Source: Candidatus Coproplasma excrementigallinarum (GTDB taxonomy: Bacteria > Bacillota > Clostridia > Christensenellales > Borkfalkiaceae). From it: a stretch of 57,254 bases of DNA. Positions 35,874-43,775 of the stretch are shown piece by piece. Each line of letters begins with the position of its first letter. Within the stretch, counting starts at the first letter, position 1. The position numbers and the translations under genes were made by a program. The stretch lies in the NCBI GenBank assembly GCA_018714625.1, contig DVNE01000003.1:1-57254 (forward strand), read 5' to 3'. The notes below the pieces were generated by a model, which was not told the origin of the DNA, ran no database searches, and was given only the letters and a program-made list of their open reading frames with translations.

Positions 35874-37036
35874 GCGGCATTATAGCTATCATAAAAAAAG
35901 AGTTTGCTAGATTTTTTATGGACAGGCGCATGCTCCTCACCACGATAATAATGCCCGGACTGCTGATTTATGTGGTATATACCATAATGGGCTCTGTCAT
36001 GGGCGGACTTATCGGGGGCGACGGAAAATCCTCTGCCGTAGTTAAAAATATGCCGTCCTCCGTAGCGCCATATTTTGCGGTTGCTGAAGGGCTGGAGATT
36101 GGTACGGCCGTCGAGGACGATGACTACTATCTCGACAGAATTCAAGACGGAGCTCTTGATTTGTATGTCGTCTTTCCTGAAAATTTCGACGATATTATAG
36201 CCGACCGCAACGAAGCGGACTACCGCGCCCCCAATGTGGATATCTACTACAACTCTGCCGAAAGTAACTCGTCAATGGCGTATTCGCTGGTTACGGGCAT
36301 TCTTCAGATGTATGAAAATCAGATTTCAAATGTATTCAACGTCAATTCAGATTCTGATGTAATATACGACCTCGCCGTAAGCGGCAATGCCGCAAGCTAC
36401 ATTTTAAGCGCAATAGTGCCTATGGTTTTACTTGTAATGATGTTCAGCGGCTGTATGGCGGTTGCGCCGGAATCAATTGCGGGCGAAAAAGAGAGGGGCA
36501 CTTTTGCAACAATGCTTGTCACCCCGGTAAAGCGCTCCTATATAGCCATAGGCAAGATAGTCAGCCTTAGCTGTATATCGCTTCTGAGCGGTCTTTCAAG
36601 TTTCCTGGGACTGATACTCTCGCTGCCAAACCTTCTCCAGGGCAGCGTGGATATGGACCTCTCGGTTTTCGGCGCGGGCGACTATATAATGATACTTGGC
36701 GTAATGCTTTCAACGGTGCTTTTGATTGTTTCGCTTATTTCGTGCATATCTGCCCTTGCAAAGAGTGTCAAGGAGGCCAACAGCTATATAGGGCCGCTGA
36801 ACATTGTAGTAGTGGTGGTGGGTTTGCTTTCTTCACTGCTCGGAGGCCAGTCGTCACCGTTATTGTACCTTATTCCCGTATATAACAGCGCGCTTATCGT
36901 CACTGATGTAATGTCACTCTCCGTCCTGCCGCTCAATTTCTGCATAACAATAGTTGCAAACATTGTTTATGCCTGCGTTTTCGGATTTATCCTTACAAGA
37001 ATGTTCAAGAGTGAAAGGGTAATGTTCGGAAGATAA
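35870..37036 (+). CDS. ABC-2 type permease, NatB-like
   Basis: 388 aa. One N-terminal membrane helix (LLTTIIMPGLLIYVVYTIM), a large extracytoplasmic domain (residues ~55-175), then five to six helices with the ABC-2 motif AGEKERGTFATMLVTPVKR in the cytoplasmic connection. This topology is that of NatB (Na+ extrusion) and of related YhaP/ABC-2 exporters. It is coupled to the ATPase gene by ATGA. The true cargo (Na+, small drug or peptide) is not visible. Confidence 0.88.
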   Translation: MSGIIAIIKKEFARFFMDRRMLLTTIIMPGLLIYVVYTIMGSVMGGLIGGDGKSSAVVKNMPSSVAPYFAVAEGLEIGTAVEDDDYYLDRIQDGALDLYVVFPENFDDIIADRNEADYRAPNVDIYYNSAESNSSMAYSLVTGILQMYENQISNVFNVNSDSDVIYDLAVSGNAASYILSAIVPMVLLVMMFSGCMAVAPESIAGEKERGTFATMLVTPVKRSYIAIGKIVSLSCISLLSGLSSFLGLILSLPNLLQGSVDMDLSVFGAGDYIMILGVMLSTVLLIVSLISCISALAKSVKEANSYIGPLNIVVVVVGLLSSLLGGQSSPLLYLIPVYNSALIVTDVMSLSVLPLNFCITIVANIVYACVFGFILTRMFKSERVMFGR

Positions 37037-37066
37037 ATGGTATACTGGAAGGGATTGACGGAAACC

Positions 37067-37252
37067 CGCCATTAAAGGCGGCTTTTGCGTGCCTTGTCTA
37101 TAAGTCCTCATTGCAATACCGTAGTGGGTATTGCTGCTTCGTCGGTCGCGCCAATTCACCGCAAAATACGCGCTTTAATGGTGCATAGCAATTTAAGACA
37201 AGAGGTCTCTTCAGATATCTGAGCGCGGCCGCAAAATGCGGCCGCGCTCATA
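37067..37252. other. Intergenic hairpin-rich stretch after ABC operon
   Basis: No gene is visible. CCGCC-ATTAAA-GGCGG then CTTTTGC (37067-37090) may end the ABC operon. Further on, CTTGTCT (near 37095) and AGACAAG (near 37195) are inverted and enclose GCAATACC/GGTATTGC, and GAGCGCGGCCGC/GCGGCCGCGCTC (37221-37249) is a perfect 12-bp stem. A small RNA on either strand is possible but no promoter could be fixed. Confidence 0.4.
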
Positions 37253-37298
37253 AAAATTACAGTAAATTCTCTGTGTTTAAGTATTTTAAAACAAATAT

Positions 37299-37333
37299 AA
37301 AAAGCCGCCGCATAATGCGACGGCTTTTTAAGC
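37299..37333 (-). terminator. Terminator region after SRP RNA
   Basis: AAAAAGCCG/CGGCTTTTT with a nested CGCA/TGCG stem. It lies just beyond the 3' end of the minus-strand SRP RNA, has a U-run on that strand and looks bidirectional. Confidence 0.7.
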
Positions 37334-37342
37334 CTGAAAAAA

Positions 37343-37607
37343 CTGTGCAATCTCTTTTGCCGTAACAGACCGAAGCGTTAAACCCGGCAGGTAGCTCCCG
37401 CAAAGCTACCTTATGGCACACCTTCGGACTGTTTAGTGCTGCTATATCCCTATCCTGACACGGTTCGCAGCTTCCGGTTGCATAAGACCTTGCGATCAAC
37501 ACCCCTTACAGGGCGCAGCCTTCCATCTGTTGCGTCGAGAGAGACGTTCAGTCCTGCTGTAGCGGATTGCAGGTACAGGGCACCGCTAACTCCCCACCTA
37601 GCACAGC
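37343..37607 (-). ncRNA. ffs: Signal recognition particle RNA, large Bacillus type
   Basis: About 265 nt on the minus strand. The 5' Alu part GTGCTAGGTGGGGAGTTAGC and GGTGCCCTGTACCTGCAATCCGCT match the large SRP RNA of Bacillus and Clostridia. The helix 8 region reads GTCAGG-ATA-GGGA-TAT-AGCAGC (near 37439-37460), with the conserved internal loop that binds Ffh. CTGTGC at the 5' end pairs with GCACAG at the 3' end, followed by TTTTTT. Helix 8 is unusual: the tetraloop is GGGA, not GGAA, on an A-U stem. The ORFs drawn through this region are spurious. Confidence 0.93.
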
Positions 37608-37613
37608 TTATAT

Positions 37614-37642
37614 ATTTTAGCAGAAATCAGTTATAAATGCAA
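37614..37642 (-). promoter_or_regulatory. Promoter of SRP RNA
   Basis: Minus strand TTGCAT (37637-37642), 17-nt spacer, TAAAAT (37614-37619); the expected start is at the 5' end of the RNA. Confidence 0.85.
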
Positions 37643-37765
37643 GCGATTGCCTTATTTTTTTGGGTAAAATATGTAATGGCTTGACTTTTTTTGCAAGTTG
37701 ACTTAAAATTTAAAGGTAAAGTATTTCCGCACGCCGTGCGGTAACATACAGTAAGGAGATTATTT

Positions 37766-38644
37766 ATGGCTGAAAATTGCTCGCACGATTGCAGTTCGTG
37801 CGGTGAAAATTGTCCCTCGAGAGAGGGGGCAAGCTTAAAAAAGAAGCCCAATCCCATGAGCGACATAAAGCACGTCATTGCCGTAGTCAGCGGCAAGGGC
37901 GGAGTTGGTAAATCTATGACGTGTGCCCTTCTTGCAGCGGCGTCTCAGGCAAAGGGCAACGTTACCGCCATTATGGATGCCGATATAACCGGACCTTCAA
38001 TTCCCAAGATGTTCGGCGTACACGAGAGGGCGACGGGTGACGAGGCCGGCATTTATCCCTGCGTAAGCAAGGGCGGAGTGCAGATGATGTCTATGAACCT
38101 GCTGCTTGAAAATGAGGACGACCCCGTTGTATGGCGCGGCGCGCTCATATCTGGCACGGTTTTGCAGTTCTGGACGGACGTAATATGGCAGGGCGTAGAC
38201 TATATGTTTGTTGATATGCCCCCCGGAACGGGCGATGTGCCGCTCACTCTCTTCCAAAGCATTCCTCTGGACGGCATTATAGTTGTTACGACGCCCCAGG
38301 ACCTTGTCGGAATGATAGTTTCCAAGGCCGTGAATATGGCGCAGATGATGAATGTTCCCATTCTTGGAATAGTGGAAAATATGAGTTACCTCACCTGCCC
38401 CGACTGCGGCAGGAAGATAAGCGTCTTCGGCGAGAGTGTGGTGGAGGCAATAGCCCTCGAGCACGGAATACCCGCAGTTGCAAAAGTGCCAATAGACAGA
38501 AAGCTTACCGCCGCGGCAGACAGCGGAAGGATTGAAGAGGTAGAAAATAACTATCTTTCTGACTTCTTTGATAAGATTGTTGCAGAGATAGAGGCAGCAA
38601 AGGCAGAAAAAGCTGCCAGTGCTGATAAAACCGATAAAAATTAA
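37766..38644 (+). CDS. mrp: Mrp/NBP35-family iron-sulfur carrier ATPase
   Basis: 292 aa, ATG 37766 behind AAGGAG. It is a P-loop ATPase that carries [4Fe-4S] clusters to target enzymes. Walker A is the deviant SGKGGVGKS (residues ~42-50); DADITGPS and VDMPPGTGD follow. The cluster-binding pair is CPDC near residue 211. The N-terminus has an extra Cys-rich segment (CSHDCSSCGENC), resembling eukaryotic Nbp35 and many anaerobe Mrp proteins. Client enzymes in this window include the class I fumarase and the radical SAM protein (inference). Confidence 0.93.
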   Translation: MAENCSHDCSSCGENCPSREGASLKKKPNPMSDIKHVIAVVSGKGGVGKSMTCALLAAASQAKGNVTAIMDADITGPSIPKMFGVHERATGDEAGIYPCVSKGGVQMMSMNLLLENEDDPVVWRGALISGTVLQFWTDVIWQGVDYMFVDMPPGTGDVPLTLFQSIPLDGIIVVTTPQDLVGMIVSKAVNMAQMMNVPILGIVENMSYLTCPDCGRKISVFGESVVEAIALEHGIPAVAKVPIDRKLTAAADSGRIEEVENNYLSDFFDKIVAEIEAAKAEKAASADKTDKN

Positions 38645-38661
38645 TGCTGATTACAGATTGC

Positions 38662-38698
38662 AAAAGGGCGCGTGCTTTATATGCACGCGCCCTTTTGT
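38662..38698 (+). terminator. Terminator of mrp
   Basis: AAAAGGGCGCGTGC/GCACGCGCCCTTTT, a 14-bp stem. It is almost symmetrical and could also serve the minus-strand operon that ends at 38869. Confidence 0.85.
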
Positions 38699-38868
38699 GT
38701 AAAAAGAATTAAATAAGGGTAAAGTAAGTCTGTCAGAGTAAAGAATTTGGTTTAAAGCTGAAATTGCCGTTCGTATGGCTAAAAAATTATTAAAAATACT
38801 GTATGAATTTCTGCGTTGGAAATCTTAATTAAAACGGCTTTGGAAGGAAATCCGATAAAAAAATGAAA

Positions 38869-39591
38869 TCAGTTTTTTTCGGGCAAAAATTTCCAATAGC
38901 GCACGGGCATGGATGCGCGCATAAGCTTTTCGTTTTTGCGTTCGGATATATTTACGTTGCGGTAATACTCTTTCCAGAGCTTTTCAAAGCCCGCCTCGCT
39001 CTCCGAAAGGCTTATTTCCGCTCTTTCGGCATTTACCATAATCCAGTTCTGCCCGTTGCTTACCGCCGCCTTGGCGCGGCCTAAATCGTGTATGACAAAT
39101 CTGAGCGCGCCCAATCTTGCTTTAAAGTGTTTTGCCAGAAGGTCGGTTATGTCGTTATCGGGGGAGTAGGGGGCGTACAGTATGCCCTCGGCTGTCTCTT
39201 TGAACCTGATAAAACCGCGCTGTTTGTCCAGCTCGTGCAAAACCTTGTAAATTAAATCGTTGAGCTTCATAACTGGGCGCTCGGCGAGCATCTTTCTTAT
39301 CGGTCTGCCATATTCAATCAGCAGGCGGATATAGTCGAAAGCGGCCTGTTCGCGCTCCGTAAGATTGCTGCGCAGTGCGAGGTCAACATCTCCCGCGGCG
39401 TATCTGTCCGTCTGGTCAATACGGCGGCGCACGCGTATGAACTTTTCTTCGTCCGCCAAAACATTTATAAGCGTGTCGCCTATGCCGAGTTGAATATTTC
39501 CGTCCGAAGTTATTTTGCCGTCCGTCTTCCATGCATCAAATACGGCGGTGTAAAAGCCAATCATTGTGCCGTCTGTGAGGTAAATATTCAT
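38869..39591 (-). CDS. Partner of DNA-repair-type radical SAM protein
   Basis: 240 aa. It matches the uncharacterised family that always accompanies the radical SAM protein encoded just upstream (TIGR03915-like, described as a probable DNA metabolism protein; recalled, not searched). Visible features: the N-terminal YLTDGTMIGFYTAVFDAW, a central helical part (ADEEKFIRVRRRIDQ, LTEREQAAFDYIRLL, YKVLHELDKQRGFIRFKE), and the C-terminal LGRAKAAVSNGQNWIMV with YYRNVNISERKNEKLMRASMPVRYWKFLPE. In some genomes the family is fused to a uracil-DNA-glycosylase-like domain; that domain is absent here. The start overlaps the stop of the radical SAM gene by 4 nt. The operon promoter carries two LexA-like boxes. 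Confidence 0.85.
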   Translation of the reverse strand: MNIYLTDGTMIGFYTAVFDAWKTDGKITSDGNIQLGIGDTLINVLADEEKFIRVRRRIDQTDRYAAGDVDLALRSNLTEREQAAFDYIRLLIEYGRPIRKMLAERPVMKLNDLIYKVLHELDKQRGFIRFKETAEGILYAPYSPDNDITDLLAKHFKARLGALRFVIHDLGRAKAAVSNGQNWIMVNAERAEISLSESEAGFEKLWKEYYRNVNISERKNEKLMRASMPVRYWKFLPEKN

Positions 39592-40844
39592 AGCTGACCG
39601 GTTATCGCCCTCAGCGCGTTGCTGTTGTCTGAAAACAGCGAGAGCTGCTCGTCTTCAGGCTTCTCAATGTTTTTTTCTGCGAGGAGCGCCCGTACATTGC
39701 CGCCGTCTGAACCGTAAAATTTACCTTTGCAGGTTATAAAGTGCTTTGCCCGTTTCAGTACGACGCGCATTTTTTCAAGGTCTTCAAAACCAAGCGAAGT
39801 AAACCTGCGCGCCTCGGTTATTCTGTATGCGCTCTTGGCGCCTATGCCTGGCACGCGGAGCAGCATTTCAAGCGGCGCTCTGTTCACTTCCACAGGGAAG
39901 AGGTGCATATTTTTAAGCGCCCAGGCGCACTTCGGGTCATAATCCTCGCTGAGGTTTTCGCCGATACCGCATATCTCTTCAACGCTGAATCCGTAAAATC
40001 TGAGCAGCCAGTCGGACTGATAAAGTCTGTGCTCGCGAAGAAGTCCTGCGGGCTTTGCGGGCAGAATGGGGCTTGATATAACGGGAATATACGAGGAATA
40101 GTACACTCTTTTAAGCTGCATACAGCGGTAGAGGTACTGTGTAAGCCGCAAAATCTGGCCGTCGCTCTCGGGCGAGGCGCCTACAATCATCTGCGTCGTC
40201 TGCCCCGCCGGCAAAATCCTGCCCCGCCTTATCCTGTTTTCTTTCTGATAAGTGAGCGCCGCGCTCAGCCTCTTCATGGGGTTTACAAGGCTTTCCTTGG
40301 TCTTTTGCGGCGCAAGCAAAAGCAGCGATTTTTCTGACGGCAACTCTATATTGTAGCTCATTCTGTCGGCGTACTTTGCCGCCTCAAGCACGAGCGATTG
40401 GTCTGCGTGCGGTATGCCCTTGAGGTGAATGTAGCCGTTGAAGTTGTATTGCGTGCGCAGCATTTTAACCGTGCGCAGCAGCGCCTCCATAGTGCGGTCG
40501 GGCGTATCGAATACCGCTGATGAGAGGAACAAACCCTCGATATAATTTCTCTTGTAAAAATTTATGGTGAGCGAGCACAAGTCTTCAGGCGAAATGCGCG
40601 CCCTTGGTACGTCCGCCGAGCGACGGTTCGGGCAGTATTCGCAGTTGTAAAGGCACTCGTTGCTCATGAGAATTTTAAGTAGTGAGATACACCTTCCGTC
40701 GGGAGTAAAGGAGTGGCATATCCCCCCGACGGAAGCGTTCCCCAGCCCGCCCTTTTTGTTGGCTCGCGCAGAGCCCGAAGAGGAGCAGGAAACATCATAT
40801 TTAGCGCTTTCAGTAAGAATTTGCAGTGTTTCTGCGTTTAACAT
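39588..40844 (-). CDS. Putative DNA repair/modification radical SAM protein
   Basis: 418 aa, ATG 40844. The radical SAM cluster motif CLYNCEYC (CX3CX2C, residues ~61-68) binds the [4Fe-4S] that cleaves S-adenosylmethionine. The barrel follows, then a helix-hairpin-helix DNA-binding motif in the C-terminal third (LLRVPGIGAKSAYRITEARRF). The last 25 residues are flexible and contain QLSLF (residues 400-404), a match to the bacterial sliding-clamp binding consensus QL(S/D)LF. The family is the TIGR03916-type rSAM linked to UDG proteins (recalled); its reaction is unknown. The transcript has a consensus promoter flanked by two AAAC-N4-GTTT palindromes shared with uvrB. I infer a damage-induced enzyme acting on DNA. 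Confidence 0.9.
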   Translation of the reverse strand: MLNAETLQILTESAKYDVSCSSSGSARANKKGGLGNASVGGICHSFTPDGRCISLLKILMSNECLYNCEYCPNRRSADVPRARISPEDLCSLTINFYKRNYIEGLFLSSAVFDTPDRTMEALLRTVKMLRTQYNFNGYIHLKGIPHADQSLVLEAAKYADRMSYNIELPSEKSLLLLAPQKTKESLVNPMKRLSAALTYQKENRIRRGRILPAGQTTQMIVGASPESDGQILRLTQYLYRCMQLKRVYYSSYIPVISSPILPAKPAGLLREHRLYQSDWLLRFYGFSVEEICGIGENLSEDYDPKCAWALKNMHLFPVEVNRAPLEMLLRVPGIGAKSAYRITEARRFTSLGFEDLEKMRVVLKRAKHFITCKGKFYGSDGGNVRALLAEKNIEKPEDEQLSLFSDNSNALRAITGQL

Positions 40845-40912
40845 GGCATGTATCCCGTAAAAAATGTTGCGGCTGGCACATAAAACCCGAATTGCGCCGT
40901 GAACGGTGTCGC

Positions 40913-40969
40913 AAACATTTGTTTAAATAAATTATATCATTGCCAGCCGACTTTGTCAAACGTTTGTTT
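40913..40969 (-). promoter_or_regulatory. SOS-like promoter of radical SAM operon
   Basis: Minus strand TTGACA (40954-40959), 17-nt spacer, TATAAT (40931-40936). AAACGTTTGTTT (40958-40969) overlaps the -35, and AAACATTTGTTT (40913-40924) covers the expected start site. Both are AAAC-N4-GTTT, a variant of the Firmicutes LexA box GAAC-N4-GTTC. Confidence 0.72.
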
Positions 40970-41227
40970 GTGAAAAATTAAAAAATTTTTGCGGTCGGGC
41001 TTCTTATAATAGGGGCATAAATTTCGCGGCGGAGGGTGGTATATACCTTTTATGCAATAGGGGTGTAAGCTTAGCAGCGGTAAAAAATTGTGCCGTTATG
41101 TCTGTTGGCTTTGCCATTTAATTTGTTTATTTACAGTGCAAAATATTCGGACTTTATTTTGCGTAGTGCGTGGATGTCCGGGCAGGCAAGATGTGCATTC
41201 TTTTGTATAAATTTCACTAATATTTCA

Positions 41228-41255
41228 TTAATGTGTAAACTAAATCTAATATAAT
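41228..41255 (+). promoter_or_regulatory. Promoter of two-component operon
   Basis: TTAATG (41228-41233), 16-nt spacer, TATAAT (41250-41255). Downstream is the 16-nt palindrome GCGGTATATATACCGC (41305-41320), with TAACGGTATAAAG nearby, possibly a binding site for the response regulator. Confidence 0.6.
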
Positions 41256-41349
41256 TGTGATAATAATGTTTTAACGGTATAAAGTTGAGGTTAAAAATAA
41301 TATAGCGGTATATATACCGCGAATATTACACCTTAAAGGCGGAAAAAAT

Positions 41350-42021
41350 ATGAAAGTTCTTATTGTAGACGACGAAGAGATGATTCGCAACGTTTTAAAG
41401 GAATATGTAGAGTTCGAGGGCAACGAGGCCTTCGAGGCAGCAGACGGTATGGAGGCCGTCCGTATGTGCCGCGACAACGATTACGACGTCATTCTGATGG
41501 ATGTTATGATGCCGAGGTTAGACGGTTTTTCCGCTGTAAAGGAGATACGCAAAACCAAGGATATTCCCGTCATAATGCTCTCTGCAAGGGGTGAGGAATA
41601 CGATAAGCTTTTCGGCTTTGAGATAGGCATAGACGACTATGTCACCAAGCCTTTTTCGCCCAAGGAGGTTATGGCGCGCATCAACGCCGTAACCAAGCGC
41701 AGGAACGCCGATAAAGAGGAGGCCAAAAGCGATGTGTACAAGTTCGAGGGTCTCACAATAGATATGGCGGGCAGAAACGTGTACGTGGACGGCGAAAAGG
41801 CCGAGCTTACCCCCAAGGAATACGAAATTCTTTTCTACTTTGTAAAGAACAGGGGCATTGCCCTGACGCGCGAAAAGCTTTTGATGGATGTATGGGGATT
41901 TGACTTCTACGGCGACGACAGAACGGTGGATACGCACATAAAGATGCTCAGAAGTAACCTTAAACAGTACCGTAAATTTATTGTTACCTTAAGAGGACTG
42001 GGTTATAAATTTGAAGCGTGA
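41350..42021 (+). CDS. OmpR/PhoB-family response regulator
   Basis: 223 aa with AAAGGCGGA before ATG 41350. The receiver domain has the acidic pair DD at 7-8, the phosphorylated Asp51 (ILMDVMMP), Ser/Thr in MLSARG and Lys in YVTKPF. The C-terminal winged-helix domain is complete (LTPKEYEILFYFVKNRG, RTVDTHIKMLRSNLK, TLRGLGYKFEA). The kinase gene overlaps its stop, so the two make one system. The signal is unknown. Confidence 0.95.
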   Translation: MKVLIVDDEEMIRNVLKEYVEFEGNEAFEAADGMEAVRMCRDNDYDVILMDVMMPRLDGFSAVKEIRKTKDIPVIMLSARGEEYDKLFGFEIGIDDYVTKPFSPKEVMARINAVTKRRNADKEEAKSDVYKFEGLTIDMAGRNVYVDGEKAELTPKEYEILFYFVKNRGIALTREKLLMDVWGFDFYGDDRTVDTHIKMLRSNLKQYRKFIVTLRGLGYKFEA

Positions 42022-43534
42022 AAAAAAGGTGCTTAAAAGGCTGAGAAGCCTTAACCTTACACTCTGGAAAAATTTTTGCTTGTATGCAATATTTATAATA
42101 CTGCTCATCGGCGTGGTCTGCTATGTTATATTTCAGACCTCGTTTACCGGCATTCTGCGCGATAAAATACGCACAGTCGGCGTTTCCGTCAGCGACAGAC
42201 TTGACGACGCGTCCCGCCTCAATCCGCTCATTGCCTATCCTGAAATAGACGAATACCTCGAAAAGCAGGCCTTCGATAACGGCATGGATATTGCCGTGCT
42301 TACGGGTGAAGGCGAGGTTGTCATTCCCATGCAGGAGAGGCTTACTGAGAGCGAGCGCGAGAGCTGGCGCTCGATAGAGCTTGTTGTCAGCGAAAAGCTC
42401 GCCGAATCGGAGGCAGCCGCAATACTGTTCAAGGACAGCAGCGCCTATACCTATGCCGAGACGACGCCCTTTGCCGCGACAACTTTTTCGCCCAACTTTC
42501 TGGTAATACGCTATTCTCTCGACCTGGCAAATAACGCGCTGTCCATAGTACAGAAGTATATGATAGCCGTTACAATACTTGCGGTTCTGATTTCTTTTTT
42601 AATTTCTTACAGCATTGCGCAGAAGATTTCAGACCCGCTCAAGAGCCTTACCGCCACAGCCACCAAGATGGCCAAGGGCAACTACGACGTCAAATTTGCC
42701 TCTACCGAGTATGAGGAGATAGCTCAGCTTTCAGATACGCTGAACTACGCCTGCGCCGAAATAAAAAAGACAGACGGATTTCAGAAGGAGCTGCTTGCCA
42801 ATGTTTCGCACGATCTGCGAACGCCGCTCACAATGATTAAGGCGTATGCCTCTATGGTCAAGGAGATTTCAGGCGACAATCCCGAAAAGCGCAACCAGCA
42901 CCTTCAGGTAATCATTGACGAGGCAGACAGACTTACGGGGCTTGTAAACGACGTGCTGAATATGTCCAAGATAAGCTCTGATATAAATCAGATAAACAAG
43001 AAGGTATTCAATCTTACAGAATTCCTCTACGGAATAATGAAAAAGTTTGAGTACCTGCGCGATATGCAGGGCTATACTTTTATGGTGGACACCGACCCCG
43101 ATTTGTACACCTGCGCAGACGAGGAAAAGATAGGACAGGTGCTGTATAACCTTATATCCAACGCCGTGAATTATACCGGCGAAGATAAAAAGGTCTTTGT
43201 CAGCCTTAAATACGAGCCTGAGCGCGGCCGCATCAAATTCAAGGTCCGCGATACCGGCAAGGGCATAGCAAAAGAGGATATGCCCGCTATCTGGAACAGA
43301 TATTACAGACTGAAAGAACAGCACGCGCGCCCTGTAAAGGGTACGGGACTGGGGCTTTCGATAGTAAAGACCATTCTTGAAAAGCATTCCTTTGACTTCG
43401 GCGTAGAATCAGAGCTGAATAAGGGCTCTGAATTCTGGGTGGACTTCCCCGATGTTCCCCCCGAGACGCCCGAAGAAGCAAAGAGGGCAGACCAGGCAGC
43501 ACTTGCCGCCCGCTCTTCCACAGAAAACAAGTAA
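42011..43534 (+). CDS. Membrane sensor histidine kinase
   Basis: 507 aa from TTG 42011, which overlaps the regulator's stop; GTG 42029 is an alternative start. Two membrane helices (FCLYAIFIILLIGVVCYVIF and MIAVTILAVLISFLISYSI) flank a ~150-residue outside sensor domain without a recognised fold. HAMP, HisKA with NVSHDLRTPLT (His near 267), and HATPase_c with the N box NLISNAVNYT, DTGKGI and GTGLGLSI follow. Such kinases resemble the Bacillus PhoR/ResE group, often tied to envelope stress. The terminator after it is at 43549. Confidence 0.94.
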   Translation: MKREKKVLKRLRSLNLTLWKNFCLYAIFIILLIGVVCYVIFQTSFTGILRDKIRTVGVSVSDRLDDASRLNPLIAYPEIDEYLEKQAFDNGMDIAVLTGEGEVVIPMQERLTESERESWRSIELVVSEKLAESEAAAILFKDSSAYTYAETTPFAATTFSPNFLVIRYSLDLANNALSIVQKYMIAVTILAVLISFLISYSIAQKISDPLKSLTATATKMAKGNYDVKFASTEYEEIAQLSDTLNYACAEIKKTDGFQKELLANVSHDLRTPLTMIKAYASMVKEISGDNPEKRNQHLQVIIDEADRLTGLVNDVLNMSKISSDINQINKKVFNLTEFLYGIMKKFEYLRDMQGYTFMVDTDPDLYTCADEEKIGQVLYNLISNAVNYTGEDKKVFVSLKYEPERGRIKFKVRDTGKGIAKEDMPAIWNRYYRLKEQHARPVKGTGLGLSIVKTILEKHSFDFGVESELNKGSEFWVDFPDVPPETPEEAKRADQAALAARSSTENK

Positions 43535-43548
43535 ATTTTTAAATTTTT

Positions 43549-43580
43549 TCCGCGCACGGCATTGCTATGCGCGGATTTTT
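43549..43580 (+). terminator. Terminator of two-component operon
   Basis: CCGCGCA/TGCGCGG with a ~9-nt loop, then ATTTTT. Confidence 0.65.
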
Positions 43581-43612
43581 CCGCATAGAGCGTTTTGTGA
43601 AAGAATTTTACA

Positions 43613-43687
43613 AAACAAATGTTTGCATTTTGCAATTGAAAGTATGATGGCTTTATCGTTGTAAAAAATGCCGTAAAGGTTTATAAT
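43613..43687 (+). promoter_or_regulatory. uvrB control region with LexA-like box
   Basis: AAACAAATGTTT (43613-43624) is the reverse complement of the box at 40913; the identity extends to 14 nt (AAACAAATGTTTGC). A promoter TTGTAA (43659-43664), 17-nt spacer, TATAAT (43682-43687) lies downstream; TATGAT at 43643-43648 may be another -10 nearer the box. Confidence 0.6.
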
Positions 43688-43775
43688 ATAGCTGTAATAT
43701 TCTTCATTTCAGGCGTTCGGCATAATTTGCGGCGCGTCATTAAAGTTTGCAGTATACAATTTTTAGTTTTGTGTT

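Noticed and set aside
38779-38832. 17-codon ORF MAKKLLKILYEFLRWKS considered as a small peptide or SpoVM-like gene
   Set aside because: No ribosome binding site, no similarity to SpoVM, and AT-rich DNA makes such ORFs common.
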